A DNA stretch of 64,000 nucleotides, taken from NCBI RefSeq assembly GCF_027105055.1, contig NZ_CP114264.1, forward strand, positions 744,001 to 808,000. Reading direction: 5' to 3'. The notes under the pieces are model-generated. The model ran no database searches. It was not told where the DNA came from and saw only the letters and a program-made list of their open reading frames with translations. Source of the DNA: Acinetobacter sp. TR3. Lineage in GTDB: Bacteria; Pseudomonadota; Gammaproteobacteria; Pseudomonadales; Moraxellaceae. The position numbers and the translations under genes are program-made. This document shows positions 10,201 to 18,807 of the stretch, one piece after another (positions within the stretch are counted from its first letter, which is position 1; each line of letters opens with the position of its first letter).

Positions 10201-10315
10201 ACAACGTAAATTTAGTCTTGGCTATAACCGTGCGGCGCGTATCATTGATCAGATGGAAGAAAATGGGATCGTGAGCTCGATGGGAGCAAACGGTAAGCGC
10301 GATATTCTCGTTTAA
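7229..10315 (+). CDS. ftsK: DNA translocase FtsK
   Basis: FtsK is a septal membrane-anchored DNA pump that moves chromosome termini during division and activates XerCD at dif. The N-terminus contains about four membrane helices. A long acidic, Gln-rich linker follows, then the RecA-like motor with AGTTGSGKSVAVNS (Walker A, about residue 690) and VIVADEFADMI (Walker B region). The C-terminal winged-helix gamma domain includes LQRKFSLGYNRAARIIDQME, which reads KOPS. I favour the ATG at 7229 because AGGA lies 6 bp ahead of it. A GTG at 7145 would add 28 residues and has no clear ribosome site. Length is about 1028 residues, shorter than E. coli because of the linker. Confidence 0.95.
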   Translation: MAAVSSVYAQRFLMTLFLISFGIYLFLATVTYTPFDPGWMHISSDTQQVSNASGVAGAWIADLLFGFLGWASLFIPLFLFIEAIQVWWPRSFLNRPFRYAAQFFLILSISSLLYLHWNVPADTLENAAGGIIGYELGQSLSQLLTIYGATFFLLTFSILLFTLAFGIQWNKTWATLKNTPAYLQDLFYKNIPQHESAYDLTEQLVPTETPTIKQKAPLQAADSNIVEANDASQNTQHSIAAKTASTDNSHHQLLAEKLFADVVAKEQQSVQSQEVLSTEDFEQTLKQAHQLAADSQRLIQTGEVWRALQHDDVSHKQEIDALLRAADDAINPSSQYVHSATEVSSVAVQRPHQSPVDWNDDQIFDELLAAVPNSKTATDVHKPFIQEPRSTARNESDEIDYDIELDSIEVQSVPQATAVQSHHTIKNMISDDKQSILDEGFDEFEDLLIEDKQQQSVLQTPSYAQSSAFVKAPIEIETPKESLSKEAFIEAWQETAGKIEENFDIEDDFDLDAPLTDSFGRPMSRAMQVAQKRRDLPTLPGLELLDKVDPNKKVNFTAEQLARLSELLEIKLQEFNVKAQVMEAQPGPVVTRFELDLAPGVKASKVTNISRDLARSMSMASVRVVEVIAGKPYIGIEVPNSSREMVRLIELLKTPAFEDPAGLLSMAMGKDISGNPVITDLGKAPHMLVAGTTGSGKSVAVNSMILSMLLKYTPDQLRLILIDPKQLELANYNDIPHLLTPVVTDMKDAVSALNWCVNEMERRYKLMSFLKIRKLADYNRKVEEAIANGDDLIDPTWKASDSVVGERAPRLAPLPSIVIVADEFADMIMQVGKKAEEMITRLAQKSRAAGIHLLLATQRPSVDVITGLIKANIPTRVALRVNSKIDSRTILDAGGAEDLLGHGDMLFLGPGKIEPERVHGAFISDDEVNRICDAWRERGEPDYVDEILTPFDEEPTSRGFEDGDGDPSRDALYDQCVSFVLETRKASTSSLQRKFSLGYNRAARIIDQMEENGIVSSMGANGKRDILV

Positions 10316-10330
10316 TAAGAATATTCCACT

Positions 10331-10358
10331 AATAAAGCCCCTCTTTAGGGGCTTTATT
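10331..10358 (+). terminator. Terminator after ftsK
   Basis: AATAAAGCCCC/GGGGCTTTATT stem with a short loop. The tail is only moderately T-rich, but the stem is long and symmetric and could work in both directions. Confidence 0.75.
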
Positions 10359-10443
10359 GTTATAGGTTTATCAATTTTATATAGTAATAATCACGTTTTT
10401 TATTTAAGCTTATTGTTTAAAAATTCAAGCTAAAGGGTGAGCC

Positions 10444-11061
10444 ATGTTTGTTGCATTATGTACACTCATTTTTATTCATTTTTGTGCGCTTATCACTCCA
10501 GGACCTGATTTCTTCTTAGTTTCTCAAACCGCTGTCAGCCGTTCTCGTAAGGATGCGGTATTGGTTGCATTTGGTATCTGCTTGGGGGCGATGGTCTGGT
10601 CACTTTTAGCCTTGATGGGACTGAATATTATTTTTGAAAAGATGGCTTGGCTAAAACAAGGCCTTTTAGTCGCTGGTGGTTTATATTTATGTTGGTTGGG
10701 ATACCAAATGCTTCGTTCAGCTTTTTCAAAAGGTGAGCAAAGTATCAAACAGATAGTATTACCTCAGTCGCCTTATTTGTTTTTTATGAAAGGTTTACTC
10801 ACTAACTTATCGAATCCTAAAGCAGTGATTTATTTTGGTAGTGTATTTTCATTATTCTTAGCCAATCCTTTATTTGATCAGCATCACTCTTTGCTTTTTA
10901 TTATTATTGCGATAGAAACCTTGCTATGGTTCTTAGTGGTAGCCTTTGTATTCTCATTACCTACATTTAGAACAGCATATCAAAATTTTGCAAAATGGAT
11001 TGATGGTATTTCTGGTGGGATTTTTACCTTACTGGGCGTTTATTTGATTGGTAGTCGATAA
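10444..11061 (+). CDS. LysE/RhtB-family amino-acid exporter
   Basis: This 205-residue protein with about six membrane helices is built like RhtB/LysE exporters. These remove amino acids such as homoserine, threonine or lysine from the cytoplasm, driven by the proton gradient. The family signature ITPGPDFFLVSQTA near residues 17-30 and GFGICLGAMVW-like and KGLLTNLSNPKAVIYF segments are visible. It is a monocistronic gene with a terminator behind it. The substrate cannot be assigned. Confidence 0.85.
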   Translation: MFVALCTLIFIHFCALITPGPDFFLVSQTAVSRSRKDAVLVAFGICLGAMVWSLLALMGLNIIFEKMAWLKQGLLVAGGLYLCWLGYQMLRSAFSKGEQSIKQIVLPQSPYLFFMKGLLTNLSNPKAVIYFGSVFSLFLANPLFDQHHSLLFIIIAIETLLWFLVVAFVFSLPTFRTAYQNFAKWIDGISGGIFTLLGVYLIGSR

Positions 11062-11074
11062 AATAAAGAGATAA

Positions 11075-11103
11075 AAAAGCCTGCTTTAAGCAGGCTTTTT
11101 TAT
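11075..11103 (+). terminator. Terminator between the LysE gene and the PA4642-family gene
   Basis: AAAAAAGCCTGCTT/AAGCAGGCTTTTTT is symmetric with A and T runs on the two sides, so it can terminate both converging genes. Confidence 0.88.
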
Positions 11104-11104
11104 C

Positions 11105-11392
11105 TTAAGCAAATTTTGCTAAGACTTCTAAGAAACCATCTTTCTGACGTGGAAATTGAGCTATCACGTCATGAATACGCTGTCCTTCAGGATTAGTCGC
11201 ATTTAAATCGCGACCATCAGCTAAAAATTTGGTAATCAAGCGCTCATAGTCGAAAGGGCGCATATGTTTGAACGCATGATAGAGTACATGGAAGTCAGCA
11301 TTAACATCTGCTGGTGGAAGTTGGTTGAGGTAGGCAAAAACACGCTCATCTGACCATTCTTCATTGAAAGTTGCTGGCTGTGATAATGCCAT
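11105..11392 (-). CDS. PA4642-family small protein
   Basis: This 95-residue protein resembles the PA4642 family of pseudomonads and acinetobacters, function unknown. Recognisable features are EEWSDERVFAYLNQLPPADVNADFHVLYHAF near the N-terminus and RDLNATNPEGQRIHDVI later, an ankyrin-like pattern. There is no signal peptide or membrane helix. An AGGAG ribosome site stands before the ATG at 11392. It lies downstream of minE on the same strand but is separated from it by a large hairpin. Confidence 0.75.
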   Translation of the reverse strand: MALSQPATFNEEWSDERVFAYLNQLPPADVNADFHVLYHAFKHMRPFDYERLITKFLADGRDLNATNPEGQRIHDVIAQFPRQKDGFLEVLAKFA

Positions 11393-11415
11393 GACAATCT
11401 CCTCAGTCTTAAAAT

Positions 11416-11490
11416 AATAAAGGCAAAATACGGGACTGAATAATTAACAAAGCATGGCTTTGTTCAGTCGCAATGTATTTTGCCTTTATT
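11416..11490. repeat. Long hairpin with 16-bp perfect arms between minE and the PA4642-family gene
   Basis: AATAAAGGCAAAATAC (11416-11431) and GTATTTTGCCTTTATT (11475-11490) are perfect inverted arms. Inside them a second stem forms between ACTGAA...CAAAGC and GCTTTGTTCAGT. On the minus strand the structure ends in a weakly T-rich stretch, so it may terminate minCDE. Its size is unusual for a plain terminator. Confidence 0.6.
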
Positions 11491-11517
11491 TGCGAAAAAT
11501 CGCTAATGAAAAAACTT

Positions 11518-11790
11518 CTATCGATCTTCAGGTAAATTGATATTCATTTCTAACATTTCGATATTTGCTTCTGAACGAACTTGCATTTGAATATGCTGTT
11601 CATCTACGCCACGAACGTAACGACTGACCACTTGCATGATTTCTTTTTTCATTTGGTCAATTTTGTCTTGGCTTAAGCGGCGGCCTAAACCTTGTTCAGA
11701 TGCAACAATAACTTTTAAGCGATCTTTGGCAGTTTGTGCACTTGATGGTTTTTCATCACTGCTAAAAAGTTTACTCCAGAATCCTGCCAT
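11518..11790 (-). CDS. minE: Cell division topological specificity factor MinE
   Basis: MinE (90 residues; E. coli 88) stimulates MinD ATPase and drives the pole-to-pole oscillation that places the Z ring at midcell. The N-terminal amphipathic membrane-contact segment MAGFWSKLFSS and the MinD-binding helix (TAKDRLKVIVASEQG) are present, followed by the beta-sheet dimer domain (QMKKEIMQVVSRYV). It sits 2 bp after the minD stop in the order minC-minD-minE. Confidence 0.95.
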   Translation of the reverse strand: MAGFWSKLFSSDEKPSSAQTAKDRLKVIVASEQGLGRRLSQDKIDQMKKEIMQVVSRYVRGVDEQHIQMQVRSEANIEMLEMNINLPEDR

Positions 11791-11792
11791 AA

Positions 11793-12605
11793 TTACGCTC
11801 CAAATAGTCTAGCTAACCAACCTTTTGGCTGTACTGCAATGTGTCGATAAGGACGATCTTCGCCAAGGAAACGAGCGACTAAATCATCGTAGGCTTGACC
11901 AGCTTTTGCTTCGTCATAAAGTATAACAGGCTTACCTTCGTTCGATGCTTGAAGTACGCTTGGACACTCAGGAATAACACCCAAAGTCGGCACACGTAAA
12001 ATATCTTTAGAAATATCATCAATCGTTAACATTTCTTGTTTGTCAGCACGTTCAGGGTTGAAACGTGTGATACAGAGATGTTTACGGATACGGCCTTCGT
12101 TGTGTTCAACTTTTTTAGTTTTACTATCAAGCATACCAATAATACGATCTGAGTCACGCACTGATGAAATCTCAGGGTTTGTCACAATGATTGCTTCATC
12201 AGCATGATACATTGCCAAGATCGCGCCACGCTCAATCCCCGCAGGTGAATCACAGATAATATAGTCAAACTCTTGAGCAAGTTCATCAATCACACGAGCA
12301 ACGCCTTCATCACTCAAAGCATCTTTATCACGTGTTTGTGATGCAGGGAGAATGTACAAGTTTTCGATTTCTTTATCACGAATCAATGCTTGTTGTAAGC
12401 GAGCTTCATTATTGATGACATTGACAAAGTCATAAACGACACGGCGTTCACAGCCCATGATCAAATCGAGATTACGTAAACCTACATCGAAATCAATCAC
12501 AACAGTTTTATGACCACGTAGGGCTAAACCTGTTGCAAAAGATGCGCTTGTTGTAGTTTTACCTACACCACCTTTGCCTGACGTTACGACAACAATTTTG
12601 GCCAC
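11793..12605 (-). CDS. minD: Septum-site determining ATPase MinD
   Basis: MinD is a membrane-cycling ATPase that recruits the division inhibitor MinC. Motifs: deviant Walker A GKGGVGKT (10-17), VIDFDVGLRNLD and the C-terminal membrane-targeting helix KGWLARLFGA. I choose the GTG at 12605 (MAKIVVVTSG..., 270 residues as in E. coli). Upstream AGGAG stands about 8 bp ahead of it. The first in-frame GTG at 12614 would directly touch that Shine-Dalgarno and is unlikely. The gene lies between minC and minE. Confidence 0.96.
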   Translation of the reverse strand: MAKIVVVTSGKGGVGKTTTSASFATGLALRGHKTVVIDFDVGLRNLDLIMGCERRVVYDFVNVINNEARLQQALIRDKEIENLYILPASQTRDKDALSDEGVARVIDELAQEFDYIICDSPAGIERGAILAMYHADEAIIVTNPEISSVRDSDRIIGMLDSKTKKVEHNEGRIRKHLCITRFNPERADKQEMLTIDDISKDILRVPTLGVIPECPSVLQASNEGKPVILYDEAKAGQAYDDLVARFLGEDRPYRHIAVQPKGWLARLFGA

Positions 12606-12670
12606 CGAATCCACTCCTATTTATGGTCATACGGCCCTAAAAGGGCTTTTTGGGTGTTTAATAAGTTAAA

Positions 12671-13390
12671 TTAAAACTGTAAGGCTTCAAATTCAAGCTC
12701 TTGCTTGTTATTTAAATAAATATGTACGGGTTTTTTGATCATATCTTTAGGAATATCATCTGCGACACAATATGTCCCTGCGATCGAGATTAACTCTGCT
12801 TCTAGTGAGTGACAAAAAATTCGAGCTGAAGTGTGCCCACCTGCACCTGCAATGACTCTACCACGAGCATTGCCATAAATGTGAATATTTCCAGACGCAA
12901 TGACTTCAGAGCCACTATTCATACCCGCATTCAATATAATATCACCTTGATCCTGTACCAAACATTGTCCAGTACGCAAAATCTCATCATGATATGAGGT
13001 GATATGCGTAGTCGGTGTTTGTTTTTGTGGTGTTTGTATTTCTGGAGTTTCAGTATTTTTTTCAGGTGCTTGAGCAACGACTTGCTCTTTTGATGCTTTG
13101 ATACGCTGTAATGGTTGATCAGCAGGCAGTACAGGAAATTGAATCGCCCGTGCTTCATCACCCAAGATACCATCAATCACCGCCATTGGTTGTAAACCAA
13201 GATCTATGAGTAGTTGAATTAATGCAATCAGCTCTTGTTCAACGGTACTGTCAATAATGACTAAAGTTCCAAGATAGGAACCTTCATTGAGGGTGCTTGT
13301 AAGTTGCTGGCGGATCGCATTATGGTCATTTGTGTCGAATGTTAATCGACTAAAATTCACCATTCTGCCCGTAATCCGTATATCAGCCAT
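12671..13390 (-). CDS. minC: Septum-site determining protein MinC
   Basis: MinC (239 residues) blocks FtsZ polymerisation near the poles. The N-terminal domain is diverged, as is usual. A Gln/Thr/Pro-rich linker (about 113-131) joins it to the C-terminal beta-helix, with conserved [34 protein letters not shown] and [15 protein letters not shown]. It is first in minCDE, with a 65-bp gap before minD. Confidence 0.95.
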   Translation of the reverse strand: MADIRITGRMVNFSRLTFDTNDHNAIRQQLTSTLNEGSYLGTLVIIDSTVEQELIALIQLLIDLGLQPMAVIDGILGDEARAIQFPVLPADQPLQRIKASKEQVVAQAPEKNTETPEIQTPQKQTPTTHITSYHDEILRTGQCLVQDQGDIILNAGMNSGSEVIASGNIHIYGNARGRVIAGAGGHTSARIFCHSLEAELISIAGTYCVADDIPKDMIKKPVHIYLNNKQELEFEALQF

Positions 13391-13508
13391 AATTTATCCT
13401 TAAGGGCTTTTTTAAGCACTCTATTGTGTTAAAGCATGTTGTAAATAAAAGCAAATGCTAGAACAAATTACAGGAATTCTCTAGCTAGATTGGTAAATTT
13501 TCTTGTAA

Positions 13509-14579
13509 TCATTCTGCTTTTTTATCCAATTGATCATATTCATGCAAGGTTTGCTGCCATTGCTTGATTTTTACTTGTTTTCGTATGGCTGCGAGGCTCT
13601 CAAATACAACTGATTCAACCAATTCTTCTAAGTAGTGATTATCAATATTTAGCTCACTGACTTTTTCTGCGATCAATTGATAATTCTCATTTGGGTTGTG
13701 TGCAGAGCCTGCTGTAAAAGGTTCAATCAAACCAATACTAATATTTTCACCTAAACGTTGCCCAATAGTTTGAATCTGTTGTTCAATTCTTCCACCAACA
13801 AGAGGAATTAAACGTAATAACTGGGTCAGTTCAGGCGTATCTTCAATCGCTTGATTGACAATAATGCCTACTTTTTTCGTAATCATTGGTTGTTGTTCTT
13901 GCAATGTTTTTGCTAAGGATTCTTGTAGTAAAGAAGATAGCGCCACAGTAAACAATTGACGATGATGATCAACGAGATCATGAATAATTTTTTTATGACT
14001 CGAACTGGTTTCAAGCTCTTGTCGAACGCCATCTATGACCGAAATGACAACGCGATCAGAGAGTTCTTCCATGATGACACTATAGTAAAACGCTGCTTTA
14101 ATACGAATGTTATCAGGTACAACCTTATACCCAAGCTCATGTAGGCGATATGCAATAATACCTGCGCGGAATAAACGTAGAAAACGTAAATGGGGAATAA
14201 TCGCTAAGATTTCATACCAATGAATAAATGGAAAAAACCACCAACGAGCATGGTGTTTATTCACAATCGCAATTGCCCATCGCACGGCAAGTTCAGTGAT
14301 TAAAAAAATAATAAACCATGCTTCGGTGATAATCACCCAAGGGTGTAAGTAACTACGATAAAACTCAAGCACATTAGGTAAATGGATTGTGTTAAAAAAC
14401 CATTCGCCAATATTACTCATTAAAAAAAAGTTCATGCCTAAGCAGAACAAATTAAAAACAATAATAAACACCATGAAAATGTCATAAACAAGAAACAGTT
14501 TAAAAAACTTACTGTTTGGATTTACAAGGCTATATTTAGAGTTTTGTTTTGAGTCCTGCTGAGTCATGTGGTGAGTCAA
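13509..14579 (-). CDS. Unidentified membrane protein, ion-channel voltage-sensor-like N-terminus
   Basis: At 356 residues, the N-terminal half is hydrophobic with about four helices (near 29-52, 83-105, 118-130 and 135-155). The last includes HLRFLRLFRAGIIAYRL, where arginines recur every three or four residues as in a voltage-sensor S4 helix. No pore selectivity motif follows. The C-terminal half is a long helical, Glu/Gln-rich cytoplasmic domain containing LIEPFTAGSAHNPNENYQLI. It lies 12 bp downstream of the acyltransferase gene on the same strand, so the two are likely co-transcribed. I do not assign a function. Confidence 0.6.
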   Translation of the reverse strand: MTHHMTQQDSKQNSKYSLVNPNSKFFKLFLVYDIFMVFIIVFNLFCLGMNFFLMSNIGEWFFNTIHLPNVLEFYRSYLHPWVIITEAWFIIFLITELAVRWAIAIVNKHHARWWFFPFIHWYEILAIIPHLRFLRLFRAGIIAYRLHELGYKVVPDNIRIKAAFYYSVIMEELSDRVVISVIDGVRQELETSSSHKKIIHDLVDHHRQLFTVALSSLLQESLAKTLQEQQPMITKKVGIIVNQAIEDTPELTQLLRLIPLVGGRIEQQIQTIGQRLGENISIGLIEPFTAGSAHNPNENYQLIAEKVSELNIDNHYLEELVESVVFESLAAIRKQVKIKQWQQTLHEYDQLDKKAE

Positions 14580-14591
14580 TTCCTAATGAGA

Positions 14592-15509
14592 CTATTGATA
14601 ATATTTAGATTTCATTTGTGAAATCAATTGGTCTTTCTCTGTCCAAATTTGGTCGACCCATTGCTGGAAACGTTCGCGGTAGATTGGATCATCTTCATAA
14701 TTTCCACCAAGCACCCAATCTGGAATTTCTATTTTACGCAAATCTACAGCAATACGTGAGACATCACCTAACCAAAAATCACCATAATCTGGTGCACCAT
14801 CAGGATAGACAATTGTCATATCAACCAAAGCATCAATCTTATCGCCTAAGATGTTTAAAGCCAATGCCAAGCCACCTGCTTTTGGCTTAAGTAAGTTTTG
14901 ATAGGGTGATTGCTGTTTTGCTTGTTTTTCGGCAGTAAAGCGAGTGCCTTCAAGATAATTGAGTAGTGTAAAAGGCTGACTTAATAATTGTTCACAGGCT
15001 TTACGTGCTTCTAACATATCGCGATGTTTCAGTTCTGGGTTTTTAGCCACTTGTTCCTTTGAGTGACGTTTCATCATTGGGAAACCCAAAATCTTAAAGG
15101 CTTGCCCAACAAAAGGAATAAAGATGAGTTCCCACTTGGTAAAGAAGCGGGTGAGTGGCATACGTGTGAGACCAAAATATTGATTTACTGTGGTGTCCAC
15201 CCAACTTTGATGATTACAAATCATCATATAACGACCTTGTAAATTCAGATCGAGCTTTTCATCAATACTAATTTCCCATTTAAGATTTGGTAAGACTTTT
15301 TCAATCAGTTGATTATTTATGCCAATCCAACTATTCGCCAACTGAATATTGGTTTCATCTACCTTTTTTGATTTTTTGAATAGCTTGGTGATACCTAATG
15401 TCAGGATAGGGGGCCCATGTAAAAAAGTACTTCCTGTGATCACAGAACCAACAGTAAGTCCTTTACTTACCCTTTCTAATAACGATGCTTTTTTATTTGT
15501 GGTAGACAT
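14592..15509 (-). CDS. PlsC-type acyltransferase (YihG-like)
   Basis: This 305-residue membrane-associated acyltransferase carries the HX4D motif NHQSWVD (H100, D105) and EGTRFT near 197, the glycerolipid acyltransferase signatures. The extra IPFVGQAFKILGFPMMKRHSKEQ segment matches the YihG/OlsA branch. It should acylate lysophosphatidate or a related lysolipid at the inner membrane. An N-terminal hydrophobic segment (about 18-45) precedes the catalytic part. Paired with the membrane protein downstream. Whether it serves phosphatidate or ornithine-lipid synthesis is open. Confidence 0.85.
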   Translation of the reverse strand: MSTTNKKASLLERVSKGLTVGSVITGSTFLHGPPILTLGITKLFKKSKKVDETNIQLANSWIGINNQLIEKVLPNLKWEISIDEKLDLNLQGRYMMICNHQSWVDTTVNQYFGLTRMPLTRFFTKWELIFIPFVGQAFKILGFPMMKRHSKEQVAKNPELKHRDMLEARKACEQLLSQPFTLLNYLEGTRFTAEKQAKQQSPYQNLLKPKAGGLALALNILGDKIDALVDMTIVYPDGAPDYGDFWLGDVSRIAVDLRKIEIPDWVLGGNYEDDPIYRERFQQWVDQIWTEKDQLISQMKSKYYQ

Positions 15510-15898
15510 AAATCAAACCTTGAGTGCTAATTTTCGATAAAACAATTCTTTTAACTATAAACAACAGATATTTAAATACAACTGTATATTTTTAAATGTT
15601 CACAATTTTCATATATTCCAGTACTTATAGATACAAAATCTGGGAAATTAAAATTTTTACCATAGAAGACTTAGATGATTACTTAATTTTTAATAATGTG
15701 ATATATATCTCATAAGTGTGATTTTATGCAAAATAATAAACAGTGGAGAAAATGTGAGTATAAGATCAAGAAAAGTGCATCAAAATATTACAAAAATATA
15801 AATAAACTGTTTATTATTAACAAAATATCAATGGTCTGGCTTGATTTTATCATTCATTATTTGTTCAGACAACAAAATACATAGACAGGAGCTACGCA
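15510..15898. other. AT-rich divergent intergenic region
   Basis: This 389-bp spacer separates the minus-strand acyltransferase from the plus-strand OmpA-like lipoprotein. It is strongly AT-rich, with many short A/T tracts. CAGGAG at the right edge is the lipoprotein ribosome site. I see no ORF of note and no clear hairpin. Confidence 0.5.
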
Positions 15899-16561
15899 AT
15901 GCGTGCATTAGTAATTTCAACATTAGTAGGGGCTGGATTGGTACTTTCTGGTTGCCAAACAATGAGTGGCCAAGGTAACGATATTGGTGGTGTTTCATAC
16001 GACAAAGCTGCTTTAGGTGCTTTAATTGGTGCTGCTGCGGGTTATGGTGTATCTAAAGGTAATGCTAACTCATCATCTCAAAACAACCGTGCAATTGCAA
16101 TTGGTGCGATTCTTGGTGGTGCAAGTGGTTTATATCTCGATAACAAAGAGAAAAAATTACGTGAGCAAATGGCAGGTACAGGTGTTGATGTAGGTCGTAA
16201 TCCAGATGGTTCTGTTCAATTGATCATGCCGGGTAGCATTACATTTGATACCAATAAATCAAATATTAAACCTAACTTCTACGGCACTTTAAACAAAGTT
16301 GCACAAGTGTTGGCTGAAGATAACAAGAGTGCGATTCTTGTAACAGGTTATACAGATAATACAGGTAATGATTCAATCAACATTCCATTATCTCAAGCAC
16401 GCGCTCAGTCAGTTAAAAATTATTTAGCTGGTCAAGGTGTTTCAGGTGGCCGTATTGATGCGCAAGGTTTAGGTTCTTCTAATCCAATCGCTTCAAATGC
16501 AACTGCTGCTGGTAAAGAACAAAACCGCCGTGTAGAAATTAGTATTTATGCAAAACAGTAA
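15899..16561 (+). CDS. OmpA-family outer-membrane lipoprotein (glycine zipper plus peptidoglycan-binding domain)
   Basis: This 220-residue lipoprotein has a signal peptide ending in the lipobox LSGC (Cys19). A glycine-zipper region follows (ALGALIGAAAGYG and AIAIGAILGGASGLYLD), then a C-terminal OmpA domain from about 95. There the peptidoglycan-binding residues lie in TGYTDNTGNDSINIPLSQARAQSVKNYL (split motif, D and R) and NRRVEI. It should tether the outer membrane to peptidoglycan, like YiaD/YfiB. Single gene with its own terminator. Confidence 0.88.
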   Translation: MRALVISTLVGAGLVLSGCQTMSGQGNDIGGVSYDKAALGALIGAAAGYGVSKGNANSSSQNNRAIAIGAILGGASGLYLDNKEKKLREQMAGTGVDVGRNPDGSVQLIMPGSITFDTNKSNIKPNFYGTLNKVAQVLAEDNKSAILVTGYTDNTGNDSINIPLSQARAQSVKNYLAGQGVSGGRIDAQGLGSSNPIASNATAAGKEQNRRVEISIYAKQ

Positions 16562-16574
16562 TTATTACTGATTT

Positions 16575-16603
16575 AAAAGAACCACCTTCGGGTGGTTTTT
16601 TTA
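16575..16603 (+). terminator. Terminator after the OmpA-like gene
   Basis: AAGAACCACC TTCG GGTGGTTTTTTT: a short GC stem with a stable TTCG tetraloop and a T-run. Confidence 0.9.
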
Positions 16604-16744
16604 TTGTGTCGAACAGCTTGCGACAAGCTATGGCGTGTTATTTGTATAAGGCATCATAATTTATACATATCCCAAGATTTACTATTGGGATTCTAAAACA
16701 GAGATGTCTATAATCATGCTCGAAAACGTGAGAGGTATTCCAAG

Positions 16745-18784
16745 ATGTCATCTGCCAGTCAACTCAATGACAAGCAACTTGAAGCGATGAAATATGTTCA
16801 AGGGCCATTGTTGGTGCTTGCAGGTGCAGGTTCAGGTAAAACCTCCGTAATTACTCGAAAAGTTGCTTTCCTCGTACAGCAATGTGGTATTCCAGCACAT
16901 CGTATTACTGCTATGACCTTTACCAATAAAGCTGCACGTGAGATGAAGGAGCGTGTCGGTAAATTATTGTCTCGTGAAGAAGCTAAAGGACTCTCAGTTT
17001 CGACTTTCCATACTTTTGGTCTGAATTTATTACGTTTAGAATTAAAAAACTTACCTCTTAAAGCCAACTTCTCGATTTTAGATGCAGACGACTGCAAACG
17101 AATTCTGATGGACTTAATGCAACGTGACAATTTATCAGGTGCAGAGAGTAAAGAACTCATCGCAAAAGCAATGAAAAAAATTTCAGATTGGAAAAATGAT
17201 CTAGTCTTACCTGAGCAAGCCCATTCAACTTGTGAAACTGTTGATGATGTACAGTTGGCGCATTTGTATCAACTTTATGAACGTAACCTACGTGCCTATA
17301 ATGCAGTCGATTTCGATGATTTGATTGTAATGCCTGCTCGCTTACTTCAAGAAAATGCTGAAGTCAGAGATAAATGGCAAAACCGTGTTCGCTATTTACT
17401 GGTAGATGAATATCAAGATACCAATACTGCACAATATACACTTGTAAAACTTCTCGTTGGTGTGATGGGGCAATTCACCGCAGTAGGTGATGATGATCAA
17501 TCTATTTATGCATGGCGTGGTGCAAAGCCTGAGAATATGGCTTTATTAAAAGAAGATTTTCATAATTTAAAAGTCATCAAACTTGAGCAAAACTACCGTT
17601 CAACCAGCCGTATTCTAAAAGCAGCAAATGCTGTGATTGAAAACAATCCGCATATTTTCGATAAGAAATTGTGGAGTGACAAAGGGCATGGCGAAAATAT
17701 TCGTGTGATCACGTGCCTAAATGATGATGATGAAGCTGAACGTGTTGTTAAAGATCTCATCACGCATAAATTGATGAATGGTAAAAATTGGAAAGACTAT
17801 GCCATTTTATATCGTGGTAATTTCCAAGCACGTGTATTAGAAACGCAGCTACGTCAAATGCAAATCCCATATAAATTATCGGGTGGGCAATCGTTCTTTG
17901 CTCGTGCTGAGATTAAAGATGTGATGAGCTATTTACGCCTCATTATTAATCCTGAAGATGATAGTGCTTTCTTACGAATTATTAATACACCGAAGCGTGC
18001 AATTGGGCCTGTCACTTTAGAGAAACTCGGTTTATTCGCACAAGAGAATACCTTATCTTTGCTGACAGCATCTTCAGATCAGCGTTTGGCAATGGTCTTG
18101 CCGAAGAAGGCATCAACTCAATTGCATGAGTTTGCTGAATTTATCGCGACATTTACACGTGAATTACTCGACGATGATGAGCCAATGCCAAAGGTTCGTC
18201 AGATGATTAACGAAGCAGGTTATATCGATTATATCCGTGAACAGGCAGCGACGCCTGCTCAGGAAAAAACCAAGCTTGACAGTATTGAAAGCCTTTATAG
18301 CAGCATTCAAAATTTATTGAATCGCACTGATGATGTCGATGAGAAGAATATTGAAAGTGTGATTCGTAAACTGGTATTGCTCGATATGTTAGAGCAGCAG
18401 CAAGAAGAAGAAGACACGGATAAAGTGAACTTATTGACGCTACATGCTGCAAAAGGATTGGAATTTCCTTATGTGTATATGATTGGCTTGGAAGAAGAGC
18501 TATTACCACATAAAAACTCGATTGCTTCAGAAACCATTGAAGAAGAACGCCGTTTAATGTATGTGGGTATTACCCGTGCTCGACAAGGGCTTACCTTGAC
18601 ACTTGCTGAGCAGCGCAAAAACGGTGGTCAAATGCGTCAAATGACACCAAGCCGTTTCTTAGACGAATTACCACAAGATGATCTAGAGTGGCATGGTCGT
18701 AAAAAGAAACTCGCACCGAATGTTGATCCGAAAGAGCAAGCTCAGCAATATCTCGCGAATTTAAAAGCATTATTGAAACGTTAA
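16745..18784 (+). CDS. rep: ATP-dependent DNA helicase Rep
   Basis: Rep (679 residues; E. coli 673) is a 3'-5' superfamily 1 helicase that removes proteins ahead of the replication fork. Motifs: Q-motif LNDKQLEAM, Walker A GAGSGKT (27-33), TFHTFG, LVDEYQDTN (motif II), GDDDQSIYAWRGA (III), LEQNYRS (IV), LLTLHAAKGLEFPYVYMIGLEE (V) and EERRLMYVGITRAR (VI). Domain order and length fit Rep better than UvrD or PcrA, which have longer C-terminal tails. It is followed 23 bp later by dut. Confidence 0.93.
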   Translation: MSSASQLNDKQLEAMKYVQGPLLVLAGAGSGKTSVITRKVAFLVQQCGIPAHRITAMTFTNKAAREMKERVGKLLSREEAKGLSVSTFHTFGLNLLRLELKNLPLKANFSILDADDCKRILMDLMQRDNLSGAESKELIAKAMKKISDWKNDLVLPEQAHSTCETVDDVQLAHLYQLYERNLRAYNAVDFDDLIVMPARLLQENAEVRDKWQNRVRYLLVDEYQDTNTAQYTLVKLLVGVMGQFTAVGDDDQSIYAWRGAKPENMALLKEDFHNLKVIKLEQNYRSTSRILKAANAVIENNPHIFDKKLWSDKGHGENIRVITCLNDDDEAERVVKDLITHKLMNGKNWKDYAILYRGNFQARVLETQLRQMQIPYKLSGGQSFFARAEIKDVMSYLRLIINPEDDSAFLRIINTPKRAIGPVTLEKLGLFAQENTLSLLTASSDQRLAMVLPKKASTQLHEFAEFIATFTRELLDDDEPMPKVRQMINEAGYIDYIREQAATPAQEKTKLDSIESLYSSIQNLLNRTDDVDEKNIESVIRKLVLLDMLEQQQEEEDTDKVNLLTLHAAKGLEFPYVYMIGLEEELLPHKNSIASETIEEERRLMYVGITRARQGLTLTLAEQRKNGGQMRQMTPSRFLDELPQDDLEWHGRKKKLAPNVDPKEQAQQYLANLKALLKR

Positions 18785-18807
18785 GAAATAGTCAGTAGGA
18801 AGTTGTA

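Noticed and set aside
12931..13176. 81-residue ORF inside minC on the same strand
   Set aside because: Out-of-frame shadow of minC with His/Lys/Leu-rich artefactual composition.
16612..16640. AGCTTG CGA CAAGCT hairpin after the OmpA-like gene
   Set aside because: Only a 6-bp stem without tail; expected by chance.
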